Positions 8,357-18,845 of a stretch of DNA of 64,000 nt are shown one piece after another (within the stretch, counting starts at the first letter, position 1; each line of letters begins with the position of its first letter). The stretch spans positions 64,001 through 128,000 of the forward strand of contig JACOUQ010000017.1 of NCBI GenBank assembly GCA_016177775.1. Reading direction: 5' to 3'. Both the position numbers and the translations under genes were made by a program. This stretch comes from Geobacter sp. Its GTDB lineage: Bacteria; Desulfobacterota; Desulfuromonadia; Geobacterales; Geobacteraceae. Below the pieces are notes generated by a model. That model had not been told where the DNA came from. It made no database searches and saw only the letters and a program-made list of their open reading frames with translations.

Positions 8357-9265
8357 ATGACCCACATACTCATCCACATTCTCCTGGTGCTCCTCATGCC
8401 CCCGCTGCTGCTGGGGGTGATCGGCAAGACCAAGGCATTCTTCGCCGGCAGGGTCGGGGCCCCGTACCTCCAGCCCTATTACGACATCTGGAAGCTGATG
8501 CGCAAGGGGTCGGTGTTCAGTGAAACCACCACCTGGCTTTTCCGCGCCGGGCCGATCGTCACCCTCTCCGTCGCCGTCACCGCCAGCCTGCTTATCCCCC
8601 TCGGCAACCACTCCGCGCCGTTTTCCTTCGCGGGGGACATGATCCTGTTCGCCTACCTGTTCGGGCTGGCGCGCTTCTTCACCGTGGCCGCGGCGCTCGA
8701 CACAGGCTCCAGCTTCGAGGGGATGGGGGGGGCGCGCGAGGCCACCTTCTCCTGCCTGGCCGAACCAACCCTCTTCTTCGCTCTCGTTGTCCTGGCGAGA
8801 CTTTCCGGCTCCCTTTCCCTCTCCACCATGCTCACCGGTTCCATAACCACCCTCTGGCCAGACTCGGCCCCGTCCCTTATCCTTCTGGCCGGAAGCCTCT
8901 TCATCATCCTGCTGGCGGAAAACTGCCGCGTCCCCTTCGACGACCCCAACACCCACCTGGAGCTGACCATGATCCACGAGGTGATGGTGCTGGACCACAG
9001 CGGGCCGGCCTTCGGCTACATCCTCTATGGCGCGGCCATGAAGCTCTTCGTGCTCGGCGCCTTTTTCCTCCATATCGCCTTTCCCTTCAAGGCCGGGGAC
9101 CCGTTCCTCGACTGGGGGGTGTTCATCATCGCCATGCTCCTGCTGGCAGTAGTCATAGGAATCGTAGAATCGATCATGGCCAGGCTCCGGATGGTCCGAA
9201 TCCCCCAGATACTGGTGGCTTCCACCATCCTGGCGGCCTTCGCCCTGGTACTCGTTTTGAGGTGA
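8357..9265 (+). CDS. Ehr/Hyf complex membrane anchor (HyfC/NuoH-like)
   Basis: 302 aa, about eight membrane helices. The NuoH/HyfC motifs GRVGAPYLQPYYDIWKLMRK and ENCRVPFDDPNTHLELTMIHE, an acidic quinone- or interface-site loop, are intact. The start MTHILIH is used because it follows AGGCGA at the right distance; the frame extends 8 codons further upstream. It forms the interface between the hydrophilic arm and the pumps. Confidence 0.94.
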   Translation: MTHILIHILLVLLMPPLLLGVIGKTKAFFAGRVGAPYLQPYYDIWKLMRKGSVFSETTTWLFRAGPIVTLSVAVTASLLIPLGNHSAPFSFAGDMILFAYLFGLARFFTVAAALDTGSSFEGMGGAREATFSCLAEPTLFFALVVLARLSGSLSLSTMLTGSITTLWPDSAPSLILLAGSLFIILLAENCRVPFDDPNTHLELTMIHEVMVLDHSGPAFGYILYGAAMKLFVLGAFFLHIAFPFKAGDPFLDWGVFIIAMLLLAVVIGIVESIMARLRMVRIPQILVASTILAAFALVLVLR

Positions 9266-9269
9266 ATTC

Positions 9270-9908
9270 ATGTATCCCTTTGCCGATCAGGCCCTTGTCT
9301 TCGTCATGCTGATAAATTTCCTCGCCCTCGGCTCCAGCCGGATGAACGTCTCGGTCCGCGCGGTGGCGCTCCAGGGGGTGACTCTCGGGATACTGCCGGG
9401 GATCATGCACACCTTCTCCTGGCACCTCCTGGCGATCACCGCCGGCATCATCCTCGCCAAGGGGGTGGCGATCCCGTGGCTTCTCGTGGGGGCCATGCGG
9501 AAGGCCGAAATCCGGCGCGAGGTGGAGCCGCTCATCGGCTACATCCCGGCCCTGGTCCTCGGCGCCATAGCCACGGCGCTGGCGTTCGTCTTCGCGGCCA
9601 AGCTGCCGCTGGCGCCGGAGCACCAAGGGTTGCTGTTCATCCCCGCCTCCATCGCCACGCTCCTGACCGGATTCCTGCTCCTGGTCACCCGGCGCAAGGC
9701 CATCTCCCAGGTGATCGGCTACCTGGTTCTGGAAAACGGCATCTTCATCTTCGGCCTCCTTTTGACCGAGGCGATGCCGGTCATGGTAGAGGCAGGGGCC
9801 CTCCTCGACCTCCTGGTGGGGATATTCGTCATGGGAATCGTCATCAACCACATCAGCCGCGAATTCTCATCCATCGATACGTCGCGGCTTACGGCTCTTA
9901 AAGAATGA
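9270..9908 (+). CDS. Ehr/Hyf complex small membrane subunit (HyfE-like)
   Basis: A 212-aa membrane protein with several hydrophobic helices and the GYLVLENGIFIFG motif shared by HyfE proteins and NuoK-like subunits (a glutamate within a transmembrane helix). It starts four bases after the HyfC-like gene stops. A 143-bp repeat-containing gap follows before the next subunit gene. Confidence 0.92.
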   Translation: MYPFADQALVFVMLINFLALGSSRMNVSVRAVALQGVTLGILPGIMHTFSWHLLAITAGIILAKGVAIPWLLVGAMRKAEIRREVEPLIGYIPALVLGAIATALAFVFAAKLPLAPEHQGLLFIPASIATLLTGFLLLVTRRKAISQVIGYLVLENGIFIFGLLLTEAMPVMVEAGALLDLLVGIFVMGIVINHISREFSSIDTSRLTALKE

Positions 9909-9913
9909 ACCGA

Positions 9914-10030
9914 GAGCAAGAAGCGTGAATAAGATACGAGAGTACGAGGCGATGAGTAAAGGCGCGCTAATTGCGATATTGACTCTCGCAGTAAACTCTC
10001 GCTTCATACTCTCGCTTCTTTCTCACGCTT
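9914..10030. repeat. Imperfect inverted repeat inside the Ehr operon
   Basis: The left arm (GAGAGCAAGAAGCGTGAATA...GAGAGTACGAGGCGATGAG) and the right arm (CTCGCAGTAAACTCTCGCTT...CTTTCTCACGC) are rough reverse complements. Both are built of GCGTGA/GCGAGAGT-like units. It could form a long, bulged hairpin in the transcript. Confidence 0.5.
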
Positions 10031-10051
10031 TACAGATGTGAAGGAGTAACA

Positions 10052-11481
<1,430 letters not shown>

Positions 11482-11485
<4 letters not shown>

Positions 11486-12996
11486 AAAACGCCAAAACCT
11501 TCCACAACGGCGCATCCCTCCCTCTGGCCGATATCCCCCGGATGGATAGCCACGATTTTCTCCAGGGGATCATCGACGCCACTGACAACGGCTGGCGCCT
11601 TTCCTCCCTGTTCGGCATCCCGGAGGGGAATGAAACCACCCTCTATGCCATCCTCTCCTACAAGGTCGGAGGGCTCCTGGGAGTCGCCTCCACAACCGTT
11701 GGGGAGGCGTTCCCCTCCATAACCCCCCTCTGTCCACAGGCCCACCTCTTCGAGCGGGAGATCGCCGAGGAGTGCGGGGTTCTCCCCCAGGACCACCCCT
11801 GGCTCAAGCCGGTCCGGTTCCAGCGCCCCTTTGTGAAGGGGAAAGACGCCTGGGGAAGGAAGGATGCGGAGGGGATACTGCCGGGAGTGACCGATTTCTT
11901 CCGGGTGGAGGGGGAGGAGGTGCACGAGGTGGCGGTGGGTCCGGTCCACGCCGGGGTGATCGAGCCGGGACATTTCCGGTTCCAGTGCCACGGGGAGCAT
12001 GTCTTCCACCTTGAGATATCGCTCGGCTACCAGCACCGGGGGATCGAGGCTGGCGCGGCCGGCGGGCCGCATCCCAAGACCCTCTTCCAGATGGAAACCG
12101 TGGCCGGGGACACCACCATCGGCCACAACCAGGCCTATTGCATGGTTCTGGAGGCACTTTCCGGCACCGGCGTCCCGGCCAAGGGGGAGGCATTGCGCGG
12201 CATCGCTCTGGAACTGGAACGGCTCGCCAACCACACCGGCGACCTCGGAGCCATCGCAGGGGACGTGGCGTTCCTCCCGACCGCCTCCTACTGCGGCCGG
12301 ATCAGGGGGGACTTTCTCAACATGACGGCGCTCCTCTGCGGCTCCCGTTTCGGCCGCGGCCTGGTCCGGCCCGGCGGCACCGGTTTCGACTGCACGCGGC
12401 AACAGGTGGATGAGCTCCTTTCCCGGATCGCCAAGGCGCGAGCCGACCTGACCGGGGCAGTGGAGATCCTCTGGGAGAGCGCCTCCTCCATGTCGCGGTT
12501 CGAGAACACCGGCAAGGTTTCGCCCGAGACCGCCAGGCAGCTGGGGCTCGTAGGCCCGGCGGCCCGCGCATGCGGACTGGCCCGCGACGTGCGTCACGAC
12601 CACCCGTTCGGCATCTACAGGATGAGCCAGATCCCGGTGGTTACTGCCCAGGCCGGCGACGTCCATTCCCGGGCCCTCGTCCGTTGGCTGGAGGCGCAAA
12701 AGTCTCTCGACTTCCTGGATGAGCAGCTGCGGCAGCTGCCGGGCGGGCCGCACCGGACCGAGGTGCGTTCCCTGGCAGGGGAACGGCTGGCTGTGGCCAT
12801 GACTGAAGGATGGCGCGGCGAGATCTGCCATGCGGCCATCACCGACCAGGCGGGGAGGTTCGTCCGCTACAAGATAGTCGACCCGTCGTTCCACAACTGG
12901 CAGGGGCTCGCCATGGCCCTGCGGGACGAGCAGATCTCCGATTTCCCGCTCTGCAACAAGAGCTTCAACCTTTCGTACTGCGGATACGATCTGTAA
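11482..12996 (+). CDS. Ehr large subunit (HyfG/NuoCD-like) without NiFe cysteines
   Basis: 504 aa. Residues about 1-150 resemble the NuoC/30-kDa domain; the rest is the NuoD/hydrogenase large-subunit fold, starting at HLEISLGYQHRGIEA. In true NiFe enzymes the N-terminal metal motif is RICGxC; here the aligned stretch (residues about 205-215) reads ETVAGDTTIGH, with no cysteine. The C-terminal DPCxxC is DPSFHNW (about 467-473), also without cysteine. The NiFe centre therefore cannot be built, as described for the Ehr (energy-converting hydrogenase-related) complexes of Geobacter. The start ATG at 11482 overlaps the previous stop, and a much longer open frame starting at 10213 is an out-of-frame artefact. 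Confidence 0.93.
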
Positions 12997-12999
12997 CCC

Positions 13000-13029
13000 G
13001 AATCCGGGATGCTCAATCCTCCCGGATTC
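13000..13029 (+). terminator. Hairpin after the Ehr large subunit
   Basis: A perfect 10-bp stem, GAATCCGGGA with TCCCGGATTC, 10-nt loop. No strong T-run follows, so it may attenuate rather than fully stop transcription into the IclR gene. Confidence 0.45.
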
Positions 13030-13056
13030 AGATAAACGTTTTTCAGGGACGGTGCC

Positions 13057-13842
13057 ATGCAAAAAAAAGAAAAAGCCGAATACATGATCCAGGCGGTCTC
13101 CCACGCCCTTGACCTGATGGAGAAATTCTCCGAGGAAACGCCGGAGCTTGGCATTACCGAGTTGAGCAAGAAGCTCAAGCTCCACAAGAACAACGTCTTC
13201 CGCCTTCTCGCCACCCTGGAGACCAGGGGTTACGTGGAACAGAACAGGGTCACCGGCAATTACCACCTGGGCCTCAAGACCCTGGAGCTGCGGAAAAACT
13301 TCATCCGCCAGATGGACCTCCTCCCCCAGGCGCGGCCGATCCTGCTGGCCCTGGCCCACGAATGCAACGAGACTTGCTACGTGGCGGTCATGAAGGAGTT
13401 CCGCAGCGTCTACCTCGACGTGGTGGAGACACCCCAGGTGGTGCGGATCGTCTCGCGGATCGGCTCCAGGCTCCCGGCCCACTGCACCGCCGCCGGCAAG
13501 GTGCAGCTCGCCTACTTTTCCGAGAAGGAGCTGGTATCTTTTTTCGCGAAACGCGAGTTGACCCGCTTCACCCCCAACACCATCACCGACCAGGAGGAAT
13601 TGCGGCGCCACCTGCAGGAGATCGCCGACCAGGGGTATGCCATCGACGACGAGGAGCTGGAGGCCGGGGTGCGGGGGGTGGCGGCCCCCATCCACAGCTA
13701 CGAGAACCGCGTGGCTGGAGCGCTCATCATCTCCGGCCCTTCCATGCGCTTCACCGATGAGCGGATCAAACGGGAACTGGCCCCCCTGCTAGTCAGGGCG
13801 GCTGGGGAAATATCCACTAGGCTAGGGTACAGCGGGAAATGA
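13057..13842 (+). CDS. IclR-family transcriptional regulator
   Basis: 261 aa. The winged helix-turn-helix (residues about 5-70: ALDLMEKFSEE...GITELSKKLKLHKNNVFRLLATLETRGYVEQ) is followed by the IclR effector domain (LPAHCTAAGKVQLAYF, and GYAIDDEELEAGVRGVAAPI). Members usually respond to small organic acids. It sits between the Ehr large subunit and the molybdopterin enzyme, so it may control the local genes (inference). Ten bases separate it from the next gene. Confidence 0.92.
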   Translation: MQKKEKAEYMIQAVSHALDLMEKFSEETPELGITELSKKLKLHKNNVFRLLATLETRGYVEQNRVTGNYHLGLKTLELRKNFIRQMDLLPQARPILLALAHECNETCYVAVMKEFRSVYLDVVETPQVVRIVSRIGSRLPAHCTAAGKVQLAYFSEKELVSFFAKRELTRFTPNTITDQEELRRHLQEIADQGYAIDDEELEAGVRGVAAPIHSYENRVAGALIISGPSMRFTDERIKRELAPLLVRAAGEISTRLGYSGK

Positions 13843-13852
13843 GAGGCGTTGG

Positions 13853-15796
13853 ATGCTGCAGGAGGTGATCACAACCTGTACGCGGGACTGCCCCAATGCC
13901 TGCGGACTGATCGCGCGGGTCGAAAAGGGAAAGGTGTTATCCCTGGTCGGCAATCCGCGGCACCCGGTCAGCCGGGGCTTTGCATGCCGCAAGTGCGCCG
14001 CATTCCTAAAACGCGCCTACAGCCCGGAGCGGATATTGACGCCGCTGAAAAGGGAGGGGGCAGCATGGCGCAGGATCGGCTGGGACGCGGCGCTGGACGA
14101 GATCGCCGGTCGGATGACCGATATTCGCGACCGGCAGGGGCCTGAGGCGATCCTCTACTACCGTGGCTTTGCCCAGCGAACTGCCCTGAAGCTCCTGAAC
14201 GACCGCTTCTTCAACCTCTTCGGCGGGGTGTCCGGCACCCGTGGCACTCTGTGCGGCGGTACCGGTCAGGCCGGGCAGGATCTGGACTTCGGCCGGCGCA
14301 TCTCCCATGATCCCGCGGACCTTCAGAATAGCAGATCCCTGGTGATGTGGGGGAGAAACCCGGCCGCGACCAATCCCTACCTGCTGCCCGCCATGGCAAA
14401 GGTCCGGCGGGAAGGTGGCAGGGTCATCCTCATCGACCCGGTCCGCTCCGAGACCGCTGCTCTCTGCGACCAGCATATCAGGCCCGCGCCGGGGAGCGAC
14501 GCGTATCTGGCCATGGCAGCGGCCAAGGTGATCCTCAGCCGCGAGGAGGAGGACGCCGACTTCCTTGCCGACCAGAGCGAGGGGTTCACGAAATACAGGG
14601 AGATCATCGAAGTCTTCACCCTGGATGAGCTTGCCTCGCTCTGCGATGTCTCCATCGCCGGGATCGAGTCCCTCGCAGACCTCCTCACCAGGCAGAGACC
14701 GACGGCAATACTTCTGGGATGGGGGCTTCACCGCTGGGAGTATGGCCACCAGACCGTGCGCTGCATCGATGCCCTGGGCGTAATCGCTGGCATCATCGGC
14801 ATCCCCGGCGGGGGTGTGAGCCAGGGATTCGAGGAGTATGCCCCGTACGATCTCTCCTGGACCGGGGACGGGCTCCATCCGGAGCGGCGCAGGCTCCTCA
14901 TGCCCATGATCGGCGAGGAGATACTCACTGCCCGCGATCCCGAGATCGAAATGATCTTCGTCACCGCCGGCAACCCGGTCTGCCAGGCCCCCAACTCGCC
15001 CAAGGTAAAGGCGGCGTTCGAAAAGACGCCGTTCAAGGTAGTGGCCGGCCATTTCCTCGATGACACCGCCCAGCAGGCGGACATCTTCCTTCCGACCACC
15101 ACCTTCCTGGAAGAACAGGACGTGGTGGCCAGCTACGGCCACAACTACGTGGGACCGGTCAACCGGGCCATCGAGCCATTGGGGGAATGCAGATCGGACT
15201 TCGATATCTTCCGGGGGCTGGCCTCCCGTTTTCCGTTTGCTGCGGAATTCGACCGGCCGGCCGAAGAATGGCTCGCCCTCCTGCTTTCGCCGCTCCTCGC
15301 CCAAGAGATCCCCATGGAGGAATTGCGCCAGGGACCGGTGCGCCTTCCCGATGCGCCGATGGTTCCCTACGTCGACCGGGTCTTTCCGACCCCCTCCGGG
15401 AGGTTTCGGTTCATCACCCGGTTCGAGGCGCCGCTCCGGAAGCGTGACGAGGCATACCCCTACCACCTGCTGTCCGTCTCCCCGAGCGACTGGCTCTGTT
15501 CCGAGCTTACACCGAACGAACAGGGAGACCTTACGGAGGTGCGGATCAATCCGGAGGTGGCGCGGAAACATGGCCTTAGCGATGGAAAACCGGCGCGGAT
15601 AGTCAGCCGGGTGGGTTCGACCGTGGGGCAGATCAGGATATCGGAAAACGAGCGGGAGGACACGGTCGTCTTCCCCCGCGGCAAATGGCTCGCCTCGGGA
15701 AGCAGCGCGAACATGCTGACACAAGATCTGGTGAGCAAGGCCGGCAACGGCGCTCCTTATTACGAGACTACGGTACGGCTGGAACCGGCTGATTAA
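13853..15796 (+). CDS. Molybdopterin oxidoreductase (DMSO reductase superfamily)
   Basis: 647 aa. The N-terminal [4Fe-4S] motif is C9-x3-C13-x3-C17-x27-C45. The probable Mo/W ligand is C134 in GTLCGGTG. A molybdopterin-dinucleotide-binding domain follows at the C-terminus (HLLSVSPSDWLCSELTPNEQ onward). No twin-arginine signal, so it is probably cytoplasmic. It lies between the IclR regulator and the Ehr small subunit on the same strand. By analogy with formate hydrogenlyase, it may feed electrons into the Ehr complex; the substrate (formate, an aldehyde or another compound) cannot be told from sequence. The family also includes non-redox enzymes such as acetylene hydratase. Confidence 0.9.
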   Translation: MLQEVITTCTRDCPNACGLIARVEKGKVLSLVGNPRHPVSRGFACRKCAAFLKRAYSPERILTPLKREGAAWRRIGWDAALDEIAGRMTDIRDRQGPEAILYYRGFAQRTALKLLNDRFFNLFGGVSGTRGTLCGGTGQAGQDLDFGRRISHDPADLQNSRSLVMWGRNPAATNPYLLPAMAKVRREGGRVILIDPVRSETAALCDQHIRPAPGSDAYLAMAAAKVILSREEEDADFLADQSEGFTKYREIIEVFTLDELASLCDVSIAGIESLADLLTRQRPTAILLGWGLHRWEYGHQTVRCIDALGVIAGIIGIPGGGVSQGFEEYAPYDLSWTGDGLHPERRRLLMPMIGEEILTARDPEIEMIFVTAGNPVCQAPNSPKVKAAFEKTPFKVVAGHFLDDTAQQADIFLPTTTFLEEQDVVASYGHNYVGPVNRAIEPLGECRSDFDIFRGLASRFPFAAEFDRPAEEWLALLLSPLLAQEIPMEELRQGPVRLPDAPMVPYVDRVFPTPSGRFRFITRFEAPLRKRDEAYPYHLLSVSPSDWLCSELTPNEQGDLTEVRINPEVARKHGLSDGKPARIVSRVGSTVGQIRISENEREDTVVFPRGKWLASGSSANMLTQDLVSKAGNGAPYYETTVRLEPAD

Positions 15797-15820
15797 GCAT
15801 ATTGAATGCGAGGAATCCAT

Positions 15821-15877
15821 GTAGGGATACCCCTTGCGGGTATCCTGTTTTTGGGCACCCGCAAGGGGCCCCCCTAC
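15821..15877. repeat. GTAG-type palindromic repeat
   Basis: 57 nt. GTAGGG then CCCCTTGCGGGT on the left pair with ACCCGCAAGGGG then CCCTAC on the right, around a T-rich loop. It lies between the molybdopterin enzyme and the Ehr small subunit genes, and could also act as an intra-operon attenuator. Confidence 0.7.
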
Positions 15878-15921
15878 AAAACCTTCACTGAATCAGGGCA
15901 GATCAGATTCGAGGTCGATAA

Positions 15922-16683
15922 ATGATAAAAACCATTCTCGCACGCATGAAACAAGGGCACCGGACGATCAAATACCCGAAGGAGCCGCCTGTCCTCCCCG
16001 ATCTTTTCCGAGGCTATCCGGAGCTTCACCCGGAGAAGTGCCCGCCAGATTGCCGGCTGTGCGTCGAGGCGTGCGCGCATGGGGCCATAAGCCAGGAAGC
16101 GACTATTTCTCTCGACATGGGAAAGTGCCTGTTCTGCCCGGAGTGCGCTGATGCGTGCCCGCACGGGGCGATTTCGTTCAGCAGGGATGCGCGGCTGGCG
16201 GCGAACCGGCGGGAGGACCTTATGGTGACAGCCGGGGAGGAGCGTCGCTTGGCGCGTGCGCTGGAGGAGAAGATGCTCTCTCTCTTCGGCCGGTCGCTCA
16301 AGCTGCGGGAGGTATCGGCCGGCGGGTGCAATGCCTGCGAGGCGGACGTGAACGTCCTCTCCACGGTGGTCTTCGACCTGGGGCGCTTCGGCATTCAGTT
16401 CGTCGCCTCGCCGCGTCATGCGGACGGTATCCTGGTCACCGGCCCGGTGACTGAGAACATGCGACTGGCGCTCTTGAAAACCTACGAGGCCGTGCCCGAG
16501 CCCAAGATAGTCATCGCCAGCGGCGCCTGCGCCATAAACGGCGGCCCCTTCATCAACTCCCCCGAGCAGCACAATGGCGTGAACGGGCTCCTGCCGGTGG
16601 ACCTCTACATCCCCGGCTGCCCCCCCCATCCCATCACCATCCTGGACGGCCTGCTGCGGCTGCTGGGACGGATGGAAGGGTGA
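15922..16683 (+). CDS. Ehr small subunit: ferredoxin fused to NuoB/HyfI-like domain
   Basis: 253 aa. Residues about 35-90 carry two ferredoxin-type motifs (CPPDCRLCVEACAHG and CLFCPECADACPHG), as in HyfH/NuoI-like proteins. Residues about 125-250 are the hydrogenase small-subunit/NuoB domain, with GGCNACE, SGACAINGG and PGCPPHP providing the N2-type [4Fe-4S] ligands. So the electron-transfer chain is intact although the large subunit lacks NiFe. It is the last gene of the cluster, 125 bp after the molybdopterin enzyme, and a strong terminator follows. Confidence 0.93.
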   Translation: MIKTILARMKQGHRTIKYPKEPPVLPDLFRGYPELHPEKCPPDCRLCVEACAHGAISQEATISLDMGKCLFCPECADACPHGAISFSRDARLAANRREDLMVTAGEERRLARALEEKMLSLFGRSLKLREVSAGGCNACEADVNVLSTVVFDLGRFGIQFVASPRHADGILVTGPVTENMRLALLKTYEAVPEPKIVIASGACAINGGPFINSPEQHNGVNGLLPVDLYIPGCPPHPITILDGLLRLLGRMEG

Positions 16684-16696
16684 ATCATCAAGCAAT

Positions 16697-16738
16697 AAAA
16701 AGAAAAGGCGTCCCATTTCGGAGACGCCTTTTCTTTTT
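16697..16738. terminator. Bidirectional terminator between the Ehr cluster and the helicase
   Basis: A perfect 16-bp stem (AAAAAGAAAAGGCGTC with GACGCCTTTTCTTTTT) and a 10-nt loop, T-rich in both directions. It serves the converging genes on either side. Confidence 0.9.
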
Positions 16739-16762
16739 CAACTGCTATCCTACTTCTATACT

Positions 16763-18073
16763 TTAGTTGCCAGACCTGCGCCGGTATTCGATGATCGGCT
16801 CGTGAGAAGTTTTCTTATTTCTCCCCTGGAACGAACCGCCCCCTTCCTGGCGTTTTCCGCCGGGAGTAGAAGGTCGGCGCGGCCCCTTGCCGAAGGGGAC
16901 TTTCTTCTCCCCTCCCCGCCCTGAACGAGGGAAGGCACGGGTTGGCTCAAGCCCGGGGATCACGTGAACCGGCAAAGACTTGCCTGTGTAGCGTTCGATC
17001 TTGTCCAGGTAATTTTTATCGTTGTACGAGGCAAAGGAAACGGCAATCCCGGAAGCGCCGGCGCGGCCGGTGCGGCCGATGCGGTGGACGTAATCCTCGG
17101 CGAACTTGGGAAGGTCGAAGTTGATGACATGGCTGATGCCGCTCACGTCCAGACCGCGTGCCGCAACGTCCGTGGCCACCAGCAAGCGCACCCGTCCGGC
17201 GCGCAGGTTGGTGATGGTGCGGTTGCGGGCATGCTGCTTCATGTCGCCATGCAGGGCTGCCGCCTGATATCCCTGGGCGTGCAGCTGTTGCGCCAGACTT
17301 TCGGCATCCCGTTTTGTGGCGGAAAAAATGATCGCCTTGGTCATGGTCGGGTCCGCCAGCAGGTGCTGAAGCATCCGCTCCTTGTGGCGCAGGTCGTCGA
17401 CAACGTGCAACCGCTGCTCGATGTTGTCGTGAGTCACTTTTTCAGGAGTTATTTCGATCCGCTTCGGCTCATTGAGCAAGCGCCCGCCGAGCTTTGCGGT
17501 TGCATTGTCCATAGTGGCGGTGAAGAAAAGCGTCTGGCGCTCGGAGGGAGCGGCTGCAGCGATCCTGTCCACGTCCTCGGTGAACCCCATGTCCAGCATA
17601 CGGTCGGCCTCGTCCAGTATCAGCAGTTCCAGCCGGGAAAGGTTGAGGCTCTTGCGATCCAGCAGGTCCACAAGACGGCCGGGAGTGGCCACAAGAATAT
17701 CCACGGGTTGGGAAAGAAGCCGCAGTTGATCCCGATAGGGCATGCCGCCGAGGATGGCGCCGCTCTTCACCCGCATGAAGCGCCCGTAATTGCGCACGGC
17801 ATCGGTTACCTGCCCGGCCAGCTCGCGAGTCGGTGTGAGAACAAGGACGCGCGGCCCTTTTCCCCGTAGCGTCGGGGGGACAGTGATACGCTGCAGGGCC
17901 GGCAATACGAATGCGGCGGTCTTGCCTGTGCCGGTCTGGGCCGTGGCGATCAGGTCGCTTCCTGTCAGTGCCATGGGGATGGCCTGGCTCTGGACAGGAG
18001 TCGGGGTCGTGTAGCCGCACGCCTCGATGGCCTTGAGGATGGACGGGTGCAGCGGGAAATCGGTAAAAGACAT
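16763..18073 (-). CDS. DEAD-box RNA helicase (RhlE-type)
   Basis: 437 aa from MSFTDFPLHPSIL. All core motifs are visible: the Q motif (GYTTPTPVQSQAIP), ATAQTGTGKT (I), PTRELAGQ (Ia), DEADRMLDMGF (II), FTATM (III), VATDVAARGLDV (V) and HRIGRTGRAG (VI). The basic, glycine-rich tail (RSGRGGEKKVPFGKGPRRP) is typical of RhlE-like cold-shock or ribosome-assembly helicases. The start at 18073 is preferred over an upstream extension because the Q-motif helicase begins there. A 5' region of over 300 bp without genes lies upstream, possibly a regulatory leader. Confidence 0.93.
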   Translation of the reverse strand: MSFTDFPLHPSILKAIEACGYTTPTPVQSQAIPMALTGSDLIATAQTGTGKTAAFVLPALQRITVPPTLRGKGPRVLVLTPTRELAGQVTDAVRNYGRFMRVKSGAILGGMPYRDQLRLLSQPVDILVATPGRLVDLLDRKSLNLSRLELLILDEADRMLDMGFTEDVDRIAAAAPSERQTLFFTATMDNATAKLGGRLLNEPKRIEITPEKVTHDNIEQRLHVVDDLRHKERMLQHLLADPTMTKAIIFSATKRDAESLAQQLHAQGYQAAALHGDMKQHARNRTITNLRAGRVRLLVATDVAARGLDVSGISHVINFDLPKFAEDYVHRIGRTGRAGASGIAVSFASYNDKNYLDKIERYTGKSLPVHVIPGLEPTRAFPRSGRGGEKKVPFGKGPRRPSTPGGKRQEGGGSFQGRNKKTSHEPIIEYRRRSGN

Positions 18074-18428
18074 TATTCTTCCTTTTCCGCGGAATACGTA
18101 AAAAAGGCATGCGCCGTAAGGCGTACGCAAGGCGCGCGCAAAACGCGGCCCGCATCCCGCAATTGTGCGAGAGGGAATGATAAGTACCGCCGGGACAACC
18201 GTTGCCCCAAGGCGAAGACGGCAGAATCACGAGTGGATCGGCAACCATGCATCGTCGCCAACCGGTCGTTATCTGCAATGAAGGAAAAGGGAGTGCAGAA
18301 GGGGGGTCAGTGAGCGATGAAATATGCGGAAACACAAACAACTTTTCATATATGACACGGCGAGAGGATAATTACAAGGAAAATCTTTCCCAAAAACTTA
18401 GCGTGGAACTTCGATCCGTGAGGCAACA
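18074..18428. other. Gene-free leader upstream of the helicase
   Basis: About 355 bases with no convincing gene on either strand. It starts GC-rich next to the helicase and becomes AT-rich further away. Helicase genes of this class often have long 5' leaders that respond to cold or to their own product (known); no defined structure was confirmed here. Confidence 0.4.
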
Positions 18429-18456
18429 TTGACGACCACTAATCGCCTGCTATACT
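18429..18456 (+). promoter_or_regulatory. Sigma-70 promoter for the small membrane protein
   Basis: TTGACG (18429-18434), 16-bp spacer, TATACT (18451-18456), about 48 bp before the ATG at 18504. Confidence 0.65.
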
Positions 18457-18503
18457 CAAGAAATTGAAACAGTCTACTATCCATGGTGAGGAGGTGGCAA
18501 GCG

Positions 18504-18668
18504 ATGAACGAACCGGAAAAACGCGAGAGCGAAGCCCAAAAAATCATCGACCGGGAAGAGACGGGAAACGTCGTAGGGTATGCCGCTATCAAATATGCGG
18601 CCATTGTAATAATCGTACTGGCCATTCTCTATTTTCTGGCAGTTTTTGTCATTCCTCTGTTCAAATAG
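18504..18668 (+). CDS. Small single-helix membrane protein, unknown function
   Basis: 54 aa: a charged N-terminal half (MNEPEKRESEAQKIIDREE) and one hydrophobic helix (YAAIVIIVLAILYFLAVFVI) ending FK. An AGGAGG sequence nine bases upstream fixes the start; the frame is open 7 codons further. It has its own promoter and a very strong terminator directly after it, so it is a genuine monocistronic gene. No family was recognised. Confidence 0.75.
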   Translation: MNEPEKRESEAQKIIDREETGNVVGYAAIKYAAIVIIVLAILYFLAVFVIPLFK

Positions 18669-18682
18669 CAGTCCAGGTGTTT

Positions 18683-18728
18683 GGCAATGAAAAAGCCCGG
18701 CCCTTTCGATCCGGGCTTTTTCATTGCC
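18683..18728 (+). terminator. Strong intrinsic terminator after the small membrane protein
   Basis: A perfect 18-bp stem, GGCAATGAAAAAGCCCGG with its complement, and the loop CCCTTTCGAT. The core (AAAAGCCCGG...CTTTCGATCCGGGCTTTTT) recurs at 26553-26584. Confidence 0.88.
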
Positions 18729-18773
18729 TTGTGCAATATCTGCCCGCAAATAGCTTAATACTGTTCACGACAG

Positions 18774-18803
18774 TTGACGGCAGCGAATTTTCAATGGTAG
18801 GAT
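18774..18803 (+). promoter_or_regulatory. Probable sigma-70 promoter for the FKBP gene
   Basis: TTGACG (18774-18779), 18-bp spacer, TAGGAT (18798-18803), 43 bp before the ATG at 18846. Confidence 0.5.
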
Positions 18804-18845
18804 AGCGGCCGTTGAAGTCAATTCCAGCCACAGTCAGGAGCTCAG

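Noticed and set aside
14006-15820. Long antisense frame opposite the molybdopterin oxidoreductase
   Set aside because: No family resemblance, and the sense protein has complete motifs.
18074-18428. Possible riboswitch or thermosensor in the helicase leader
   Set aside because: No recognisable conserved motif; only the length suggests regulation.
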